Source: JBBRLA01 sp038231615 | GTDB taxonomy: Bacteria; Myxococcota_A; Polyangia; Palsa-1104; JAEUJZ01 | Direction: 5' to 3' | DNA length: 5,987 nt | Assembly (NCBI GenBank): GCA_038231615.1 | Contig: JBBRLA010000550.1 | Location: 1 to 5,987, forward strand | Part shown: piece by piece, positions 1 through 4,919 of the stretch | Layout of the letters: the number at the start of each line of letters is the position of its first letter | How positions within the stretch are numbered: position 1 is the first letter of the stretch | Position numbers and translations under genes: made by a program | The notes under the pieces: model-generated | The model's database searches: none | What the model saw: only the letters and a program-made list of their open reading frames with translations | Told to the model about the DNA's origin: nothing

Positions 1-1
1 A

Positions 2-97
2 GGGATGACGACCGCCAGCCCCAGCCTGCCGGTGCCCATCCAGAGCGCCGAGGACCTGTACCTGGGCCTGTGGCTCCTGGTCGGCTATCGTTTCTAG
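2..97 (+). CDS. C-terminal fragment of a probable outer-membrane beta-barrel protein
   Basis: The window opens inside a gene read in the frame beginning at base 2. It encodes 31 residues and stops at TAG 95-97. The last residues, LGLWLLVGYRF, end in phenylalanine with aromatic or hydrophobic residues at alternate positions (F at -1, Y at -3, V at -5, L at -7, L at -9). That is the usual C-terminal beta-signal recognised by the BAM complex in outer-membrane barrel proteins. The family cannot be named from so short a piece, and a non-barrel protein remains possible. The gene converges on the IspA-type gene; the two stop codons are separated by only 31 bp, with no clear intrinsic terminator between them. 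Confidence 0.45.
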   Translation, partial: GMTTASPSLPVPIQSAEDLYLGLWLLVGYRF

Positions 98-113
98 CAA
101 AGCCTAGCAAAGC
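94..113. repeat. Perfect tandem 10-bp repeat over a stop codon
   Basis: CTAGCAAAGC occurs twice head to tail (94-103 and 104-113). The first copy contains the TAG stop of the leftmost gene, and the second supplies another TAG ten bases later, in a different frame. It lies in the short gap between two convergent genes. It may be a simple duplication; no function is evident. Confidence 0.7.
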
Positions 114-128
114 AATTGGGCTGGCTGG

Positions 129-1055
129 CTATCGATCGCGATCGATCGTGTACCGTCCCAGGGCCCGCAAGGGCTCGGCCGCCGGACCCAGGGGATAAAG
201 AGCGTCGATGCCGGCCATCATCACCTCGCGGGCGCGGCGCCCGGCTCCCTCGATCCCCAGGAGATCGACAAAAGTCACCTTGCCGGCGTCGCGATCGGAC
301 CCGGGGTCCTTGCCCAGGGTCTGGAGGTCGGCGGTCACGTCCAGGACGTCATCCACGATCTGGAACGCCAGGCCCAAGGCCTCGCCGTAGCGGGAGAGGC
401 GCGACATCGCATCGTCCCCTGCCCCGCCCAGCATCGCCCCGGCGCGGATGGAGCACAGCAGGAGCGCCCCGGTCTTCATCCGGTGCAACCGGGAAAGGTG
501 GCGGTCCAGGGCGTCGCGATCGCCAATGCCACCGCCGCCGCCAACGCCGCCGATCGACTTGCCGGTGGATTCCACATCGACGATCTGCCCACCCACCATG
601 CCGGCGGCCCCGGCGGCCCCGGCCAGCTCGGCGATCACCGCCACCACGACCCGGGGATCTGCCGGGGAGCGGGCGGCCACGCGGAAGGCATCGGTCAAAA
701 GGGCGTCACCGACCAGGATGGCGACGGCCTCGCCGAAGGCCTTGTGGCTGGTCGGACGGCCGCGGCGGAAGTCGTCGTTGTCCATGGCCGGCAGGTCGTC
801 GTGGACCAGGGAATAGGTGTGGATCATCTCCAGGGCACAGGCCAGCGGCAGGGCAATGTCACGGTGGCCGCCGACGGCCTCGCAGCTTGCCAGGGCCAGG
901 ATGGGGCGCAGGCGCTTGCCTCCTGCAAGGAGGCTGTACTCGATGGCCTTGCGCAAGGATTCGGGTACGTCGGCCTCACCGGCGAAGACCCCGCCCAGGG
1001 CGGTCTCGACTTCGCTCCGGCGAGCGGCCAGATAGGCTTCCAGATCGAATGGCAT
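129..1055 (-). CDS. ispA: Short-chain polyprenyl diphosphate synthase (farnesyl diphosphate synthase type)
   Basis: The product is 308 residues, close to the usual length of bacterial IspA. It should condense IPP with DMAPP and GPP in the cytoplasm to give FPP for quinones, undecaprenyl phosphate, carotenoids or sterols. Visible motifs are GGKRLRP (45-51), the first Asp-rich motif DDLPAMD (86-92), HRMKTGALL (191-199), and the second Asp-rich motif DDVLD (235-239) with the following GKD. The two-residue insertion in the first Asp motif, with Tyr81 five residues before it, matches the bacterial C15-producing type; GGPP synthase is the main alternative. A glycine run (about 169-178) enlarges the loop before HRMKTG. 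ATG 1055 was chosen because homology begins there; the open frame upstream to 1151 runs through a dyad-rich region with unlikely protein. No good Shine-Dalgarno sequence precedes it. The gene is third in line after the kinase and regulator genes, 103 bp after the regulator's stop. Confidence 0.93.
   Translation of the reverse strand: MPFDLEAYLAARRSEVETALGGVFAGEADVPESLRKAIEYSLLAGGKRLRPILALASCEAVGGHRDIALPLACALEMIHTYSLVHDDLPAMDNDDFRRGRPTSHKAFGEAVAILVGDALLTDAFRVAARSPADPRVVVAVIAELAGAAGAAGMVGGQIVDVESTGKSIGGVGGGGGIGDRDALDRHLSRLHRMKTGALLLCSIRAGAMLGGAGDDAMSRLSRYGEALGLAFQIVDDVLDVTADLQTLGKDPGSDRDAGKVTFVDLLGIEGAGRRAREVMMAGIDALYPLGPAAEPLRALGRYTIDRDR
131..146. repeat. 16-bp perfect palindrome at the 3' end of ispA
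   Basis: ATCGATCGCGATCGAT is its own reverse complement and lies inside the last codons of ispA, encoding the end of ...TIDRDR. A basic/acidic C-terminal tail is normal for this enzyme family, so codon choice alone may explain it. Three GATC sites fall within 131-147. No U-run follows, so it is not a convincing terminator. Confidence 0.6.
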
Positions 1056-1070
1056 GTAGGAATTTCTACA
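1055..1070 (-). promoter_or_regulatory. Near-perfect 16-bp dyad abutting the ispA start codon
   Basis: On the plus strand the sequence is TGTAGGAATTTCTACA. It is palindromic except for one central pair (1060/1065). Its first base is the first base of the ispA ATG on the minus strand. It occupies the place where a ribosome binding site would be expected, and none is visible. In RNA it could form a five-pair stem, UGUAG/CUACA; as DNA it could be an operator. It may also be chance. Confidence 0.35.
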
Positions 1071-1095
1071 CGAATTGCGCCGCGGGTCGTAGCGT

Positions 1096-1129
1096 CGTGC
1101 GATCCCGCACCGCGGTGCTAGGTCGCACG
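1096..1129. promoter_or_regulatory. Extended dyad: tandem GTGCG-N4-CGCAC candidate operators upstream of ispA
   Basis: This 34-bp stretch is symmetric about 1112/1113, with 14 of 17 pairs matching. The outer arms are CGTGCGA (1096-1102) and TCGCACG (1123-1129), and the core GCACCGCGGTGC (1107-1118) is perfectly palindromic. It can also be read as two tandem 14-bp dyads with centres 18 bp apart: GTGCG-ATCC-CGCAC (1097-1110, perfect) and GTGCT-AGGT-CGCAC (1115-1128, one mismatch). The first has the same arms and spacing as the dyad upstream of fni (4768-4781). It lies 41 to 74 nt upstream of the ispA ATG and after the regulator's stop. Paired operators of this kind suit a dimeric DNA-binding protein such as the adjacent NtrC-family regulator. 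An RNA hairpin in the regulator-ispA transcript is the alternative; no U-run follows, so a classical terminator is unlikely. Confidence 0.55.
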
Positions 1130-1158
1130 GACGCCAAGGTCGGGCCAGCAAAAGGTTT

Positions 1159-2577
1159 CTAGAGGCCGTACTTTTCCACGCGGCGCAGGAGGGCGAAGCG
1201 GGAGATGCCTAAAATCTCCGCGGCGCGGATCTTCTTGCCGCCAGAGACGCGCAGGGCCTCTTCAAGAAGGCGGCGCTCGAGGTTTTCCAGGGTGTCGCGG
1301 CCGGGCTCGAAGGTCACGGTCAGGTTGCGCCCGGAAGTGCCGGTGCCAGGGACCGGCATGACCCACTCGGCCAGGCCGCCGACACGTCGGGACACGGCGG
1401 CTTCGGCGATGCGCGGCGGTAACAGCTCGGGAAGAAGAATGCTGCTTTCGGGGGGCGAGAGAATGACCGCGCGTTCGATGATGTTTCGCAGCTCGCGGAC
1501 GTTGCCCGGGTAGTCATAGTGAAGGAGCAGCTCGCGGACCTCGCGGGACAGTTCCAGGCGCTTGTTCAGGCGGTTGCCAAACTCGGCGGCGAAGTGGTTG
1601 GCCAGAAGGACGATGTCGTCGCCGCGCTCGCGCAGGGGCGGAATGGAGATCGGGAACACCGACAGGCGGTGGTACAGGTCCAGGCGGAACTTCTTCTCGG
1701 CCACCAGCGCGGACAGGTCCCGGTGGGAGGCGGCGATCACCCGGGCCTCGATGGCGATCGGGCGCACGCCCCCGACGCGCTCGAAGGTGCGCTCTTCCAG
1801 CACCCGCAGGAGCTTGCCCTGCAGGGACATCTCCATGTCGCCAATCTCGTCGAGCAGCACGGTGCCCTTGCCGGCGATCTCCAGACGCCCCGGCTTCTGC
1901 CTTTCGGCGCCGGTGAAGGCGCCTTTCTCGTGGCCGAACAGCTCGCTTTCCGCCAGGGGGGCGGGCAAGGCCACGCAGTCGATGGAGATGAAGGGCTCGG
2001 CGGCGCGGGCGGAAAGGGCATGGATGGCGCGGGCCACCACCCCCTTGCCGGTGCCGCTCTCACCGTGGAGCAGGACGGTGGTGTCGGGGGACTGGGAAAC
2101 TTCGCGGATGCGCGCGACGGCCTCGCGGATGGCGGGGGACTCGCCAATCAGCTCAGCCAGGCCGCCGGGGGTGCTGCTGCTCGGCGGGGCCACGCAGATG
2201 CGCGCCGCCCGGGCCACCCGCTCCGCCTCGGCCACGCGATCGGCCACGTCGGCCAGGGCAGTGGACTTGGTAACGTAGTCGGTGGCCCCGCGGCGCATGG
2301 CCTCCACTGCGTTGTCGATGGTGCCGTAGGCAGTCATCATGAGGACCTGCGGGGGCGGACGCAGGGCGCGCAGCGGGGCGATGAGGTCCAGGCCGGAGCC
2401 GTCGGGCAAAAGGTAGTCCAGCAGCACCAGGGTATATTTGCGCTGTCGGGCGCGACCGATCCCGTCGGCGGAGGTGACAGCCACGTCGGCCTCGATGCCG
2501 CGCCGCGCGAGCAACCGCTGAAGCGACCTGGCGTAGGTCTCCTCATCGTCGATGATCAGGGTCCGGTACTCGTTCAT
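1159..2577 (-). CDS. NtrC-family sigma-54-dependent response regulator
   Basis: This 472-residue cytoplasmic regulator has the standard receiver, AAA+ and Fis-type helix-turn-helix order. The receiver (about 4-120) has acidic residues D10-D11, phosphoacceptor D54, T82 and K104. K104 is followed by Ser rather than the usual Pro. The AAA+ domain (about 140-390) has Walker A GESGTGKG (172-179), the sigma-54 contact loop GAFTGA (219-224), Walker B LLDEIG (241-246), arginine-finger region FRLDLYHRL (297-305), and sensor II region YPGNVRELRN (356-365). The C-terminal helix-turn-helix is about 434-472. On phosphorylation such proteins oligomerise at upstream sites and use ATP to open sigma-54 promoters. 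The ATG at 2577 follows the kinase stop by one base (TGA-C-ATG), so translation is probably coupled and the kinase is very likely its partner. The sigma-54 promoter upstream of fni is the obvious local target (inference). The orthologue name was not recognised. Confidence 0.95.
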   Translation of the reverse strand: MNEYRTLIIDDEETYARSLQRLLARRGIEADVAVTSADGIGRARQRKYTLVLLDYLLPDGSGLDLIAPLRALRPPPQVLMMTAYGTIDNAVEAMRRGATDYVTKSTALADVADRVAEAERVARAARICVAPPSSSTPGGLAELIGESPAIREAVARIREVSQSPDTTVLLHGESGTGKGVVARAIHALSARAAEPFISIDCVALPAPLAESELFGHEKGAFTGAERQKPGRLEIAGKGTVLLDEIGDMEMSLQGKLLRVLEERTFERVGGVRPIAIEARVIAASHRDLSALVAEKKFRLDLYHRLSVFPISIPPLRERGDDIVLLANHFAAEFGNRLNKRLELSREVRELLLHYDYPGNVRELRNIIERAVILSPPESSILLPELLPPRIAEAAVSRRVGGLAEWVMPVPGTGTSGRNLTVTFEPGRDTLENLERRLLEEALRVSGGKKIRAAEILGISRFALLRRVEKYGL

Positions 2578-2578
2578 G

Positions 2579-4714
2579 TCAGCTCGCAGTCTCCAGCAGC
2601 ATCGACATCATGGACCTCTTTGCCGCCGGCAGCTCGATCACCACCCGGGTGCCCCCGCCCTGGCGGTTGAGGAGGCGGATCCGGCCCCCGTGCTCCTCGA
2701 CGATTTGTCGGCAGATCGACAGGCCCAGCCCGGTGCCCCGGGCCTTGGTCGAGAAGAAAGGATCAAATACGCGCCGACGCACCGAGTCGGATACGCCGGG
2801 GCCGTGATCGGCGACGGTGATCAGCACGCGCTCGTCCTGTCCGGGGCGGCCCTTTTGCCGGCGTACCTCGCATTCGACGACGTTGCGGGCGGCCTCGCCG
2901 GTCTGGGAGGCCTCGCAGGCGTTGAGCAGCACGTTCCACAAGATCTGGCGCAGGCCGTCGGGATCGATCCGGGCCAATATGGCGCCGGGCCCAGAGCCAA
3001 CACCGACGCCGGCTGCCACCGGCAGGCTCAGTTTCAGGGTGACGGCGCCGGCCTTTTTGCGCATCAGATCGACCACCTCGCACAGCACCCGGTCGACCTC
3101 CGCCAGAAGGCCCCCTGGGCGGCGCGGGCGGGCGAAGCGCAAAAAGTCGGTGATGATGTTGTCCAGGCGGCGCACCTCGTTGCCAATGGCCAGGGCCTCG
3201 CCGCGGACCGGGCTGTCCAGGGGCAGTTCCTCGGCCACCACCTGCGCGGCGGCGCCGATGGAGACCAGCGGGTTGCGCACCTCGTGGGCGATGCGAGCAG
3301 CCATCTCCCCCAGGGCGGAGAGGCGCTCGGAGTGAAGGAGCCGCAGGCGCAGGCGCTTGCCCTCGGCGTCGCCCTGCTTGCGTTCGGTTTGATCATGGAT
3401 GCGCCACACGGCGCCAGCGGGACGGCCGTGCTCGTCTGCCAGGAGCAGAGCGGACAGGTGGGCCGGGAAGCTTTGGCGGCCCTGGGTGGGATCGCCGCGG
3501 AGCAGGCGGAGTTGCTTCTCGGCGAACCCGGTCTTCTGCAGGCGCTGACGCAGGCCGGCGAGCTGCTCGCGGCCCCGGTCGGTCGCCGCCAGCGCCGCCG
3601 CCGACTGCCCGCAAAGCTGTGCCGGCGAAAGGCCCAGCACGGCGCGGCTGCCCTCGTTGGCCTGGCGGATGACGCCCTCGCCGTCCAGAGTCAGGATGGC
3701 GTCGCCCACCGAGTGCATGACCTTGGCCAGGTGCTCCCGGGCCAAGAGGGTCTCGCGGCGCAGGCGCTCGCTGAAGCTCAGGTCTTCCACAGCGCACAGG
3801 ATGATCGGGGCGGGGCCGGCGCGCAACGTCACCCGCAGGGGCCGCACGCTGGGAGCCACGGGCTCGGGGGGCTGCTGCACCGGGGTCCCCAGGAGCCCGG
3901 CGGCGGTGCGCAAAAGGGCGTCGTCGTGGTGGGGCGGCGGCGGCGGGCCGTTGTTGGCGTTCACCGAAAGGGTCACGGTCTCCCCTGCCAGAAGCCGGAG
4001 CTGGATCGGCAGGCTCCACAGGGCCTCCTGAGAAGTCAGGCCCAATACAGTATACAGAGGGTGGCCATCGACGGCGCCGCCCCGGCAGAGCAAGGGCATG
4101 AGGGCCCCGGTGCCGGCCTCGGGACCGACGCCGGGGGCGCAGGTCCACAGGGTCGGCGGGGGCGCGGCCACCTGCCCCAGGCGCTCCAGGCGCGAGGCTT
4201 CGTCCAGGAGCGCCTCTGATTCCAGTTCCGCGCCGACCCGCTCGGCATAGATGAGGAGCAGGCCGCGCTCGTCGGCGGAGAGTTCGACCTGGCCGACCTT
4301 CTCGACGAACATGACGCCCAGGGCGCCGCTGCGGCCGATGATCGGCGCGATGGCGAAGGTGCGGGGGCCGATGATCTCGGCGATCTGCCGGACGATCTCC
4401 GCCGGGAGGGCGCCGCCGGCCACCTCGGTGACATCGTGAGAGATGATGAGCCGCTCCTCGCGCAGTGCCCGCCAAAGGACACTCTCCGTCACCCAGATGG
4501 GCACCTGAAGTCCGCTGATCTGGCAGCCCAGGGCGGTCTCGACGGCCTCGAACTCGGGGACCGCGCGGGCGGCCACGGCGATGGCCAGTGCCAGGGATTG
4601 CCGGTCATCGGTAAGCCTGGCGAGGTGGGCGCTGTCAAACGACAGGACCTGCGCCGCCGCGCGTAAAATCGACCGTAGCGGAGCGCTTCTTTCGCTCATT
4701 CCCGAGGGCAGCAT
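2579..4714 (-). CDS. Soluble GAF/PAS sensor histidine kinase
   Basis: From ATG 4714 the product is 711 residues with no membrane-spanning segment or signal peptide, so it probably senses a cytoplasmic signal. Domains: GAF-like (about 10-170); a divergent PAS-like region (about 215-322) broken by a Pro-rich loop with PPPPP (257-261); a clearer PAS with PAC-like end DQTERKQ (about 328-447); a dimerisation/phosphoacceptor domain with H477 in HEVRNPL; and a HATPase domain with N-box NVLLNACEAS (594-603), G1 DHGPG (636-640), F-box FDPFFSTK (650-657) and G2 GTGLGLS (660-666). It has the form of an NtrB/AtoS-type kinase and should autophosphorylate H477 and pass phosphate to D54 of the coupled regulator. 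The start is uncertain: ATG 4699 is equally good, and GTG 4798 would add a non-domain stretch crossing the 4768-4781 dyad. No start has a convincing Shine-Dalgarno sequence. The ligand is unknown. Confidence 0.92.
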   Translation of the reverse strand: MLPSGMSERSAPLRSILRAAAQVLSFDSAHLARLTDDRQSLALAIAVAARAVPEFEAVETALGCQISGLQVPIWVTESVLWRALREERLIISHDVTEVAGGALPAEIVRQIAEIIGPRTFAIAPIIGRSGALGVMFVEKVGQVELSADERGLLLIYAERVGAELESEALLDEASRLERLGQVAAPPPTLWTCAPGVGPEAGTGALMPLLCRGGAVDGHPLYTVLGLTSQEALWSLPIQLRLLAGETVTLSVNANNGPPPPPHHDDALLRTAAGLLGTPVQQPPEPVAPSVRPLRVTLRAGPAPIILCAVEDLSFSERLRRETLLAREHLAKVMHSVGDAILTLDGEGVIRQANEGSRAVLGLSPAQLCGQSAAALAATDRGREQLAGLRQRLQKTGFAEKQLRLLRGDPTQGRQSFPAHLSALLLADEHGRPAGAVWRIHDQTERKQGDAEGKRLRLRLLHSERLSALGEMAARIAHEVRNPLVSIGAAAQVVAEELPLDSPVRGEALAIGNEVRRLDNIITDFLRFARPRRPGGLLAEVDRVLCEVVDLMRKKAGAVTLKLSLPVAAGVGVGSGPGAILARIDPDGLRQILWNVLLNACEASQTGEAARNVVECEVRRQKGRPGQDERVLITVADHGPGVSDSVRRRVFDPFFSTKARGTGLGLSICRQIVEEHGGRIRLLNRQGGGTRVVIELPAAKRSMMSMLLETAS

Positions 4715-4738
4715 GGTATTTGGGCCGGGCCGTGTCAA
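4710..4738 (-). promoter_or_regulatory. Possible sigma-70-type promoter for the kinase-regulator genes
   Basis: On the minus strand a perfect TTGACA -35 hexamer lies at 4738-4733. The -10 is poor: CATGCT at 17-bp spacing, or TACCAT at 14-bp spacing. If it is used, transcription would begin near 4705, which favours the kinase start at ATG 4699 and an almost leaderless message. Only the -35 match is solid. Confidence 0.25.
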
Positions 4739-4767
4739 GTTGAAGGCATTGAAGGGCGGGCTTCGCG

Positions 4768-4781
4768 GTGCGAAAGCGCAC
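4768..4781. promoter_or_regulatory. GTGCG-N4-CGCAC dyad, candidate activator site upstream of fni
   Basis: GTGCG-AAAG-CGCAC is a perfect 5-bp inverted repeat with a 4-bp spacer. Its centre lies about 97 bp before the predicted fni start of transcription, in the usual range for NtrC-type enhancer sites. The same arms and spacing occur upstream of ispA (1097-1110). It may also influence the divergent kinase gene. Binding by the adjacent regulator is inferred. The inner GCGAAAGC could also form a compact single-strand hairpin. Confidence 0.5.
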
Positions 4782-4816
4782 GAGAAGTTCACCGGCACAT
4801 CGAGAAAATCGCGCTA

Positions 4817-4837
4817 GCCTTGGGACAGCCCCAAGGC
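4817..4837. promoter_or_regulatory. Perfect 8-bp inverted repeat just upstream of the sigma-54 promoter
   Basis: GCCTTGGG (4817-4824) and CCCAAGGC (4830-4837) are separated by ACAGC. The centre is near -45 of the predicted fni start of transcription, ten bases before the -24 element. That is close for an enhancer site, so a second regulator, a repressor site or a hairpin is as likely. The arms differ from the GTGCG motif. Confidence 0.45.
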
Positions 4838-4844
4838 CAGGGTC

Positions 4845-4861
4845 TTGGCGCACAGTTTGCT
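4845..4861 (+). promoter_or_regulatory. Sigma-54 (RpoN) -24/-12 promoter for fni
   Basis: TTGGCGCACAGTTTGCT matches the RpoN consensus YTGGCACG-N4-TTGCW except for A to G and G to A in the -24 block. The near-invariant GG (4847-4848) and GC (4859-4860) are exactly 10 nt apart. Transcription is predicted to start near 4872, leaving a leader of about 48 nt before the fni ATG. The neighbouring divergent gene encodes an activator with the GAFTGA loop that such promoters require. Confidence 0.75.
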
Positions 4862-4904
4862 ACAGCAGCGGATGCACCCCCTGCCCTTACCAGTGACGTG
4901 ATAC

Positions 4905-4908
4905 GGAG
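4905..4908 (+). promoter_or_regulatory. Ribosome binding site of fni
   Basis: GGAG lies 11 nt before ATG 4920, a slightly long spacing. An in-frame TGA at 4899-4901 rules out any start further upstream, so 4920 is the start. Confidence 0.6.
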
Positions 4909-4919
4909 CCATCAAGTTC

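Noticed and set aside
918..934. Inverted repeat GCCTCCT-GCA-AGGAGGC
   Set aside because: It encodes the conserved LLAGGK motif of the prenyl synthase, so the symmetry follows from codon choice.
947..958. Perfect palindrome CCTTGCGCAAGG
   Set aside because: It lies inside ispA and encodes an ordinary LRK stretch of the conserved N-terminal region, so it is explained by coding.
1067..1082. Possible sigma-54 promoter for ispA on the minus strand (CGGCGC, then GTGTA)
   Set aside because: The spacing fits, but the -12 element lacks GC and the predicted start would fall at the start codon. It is too weak to call.
1056..1151. N-terminal extension of the IspA-type protein to 1151
   Set aside because: The added 32 residues are Arg/Cys-rich, have no counterpart in the family, and cross the nested dyad. 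ATG 1055 starts at the normal family N-terminus.
116..1162. Long plus-strand open frame, rich in Arg, Pro and Gly, opposite ispA
   Set aside because: It is the antisense shadow of a clear polyprenyl synthase in GC-rich DNA. Its composition is extreme and it has no recognisable motif.
2552..4219. Long plus-strand open frame of 555 codons opposite the kinase gene
   Set aside because: It lies opposite the PAS, HisKA and HATPase coding sequence, whose motifs are complete. The product is low-complexity, typical of GC-rich antisense frames.
4715..4798. GTG start at 4798 for the kinase
   Set aside because: The extra 28 residues are not part of the GAF domain, run through a dyad, and have no convincing ribosome binding site.
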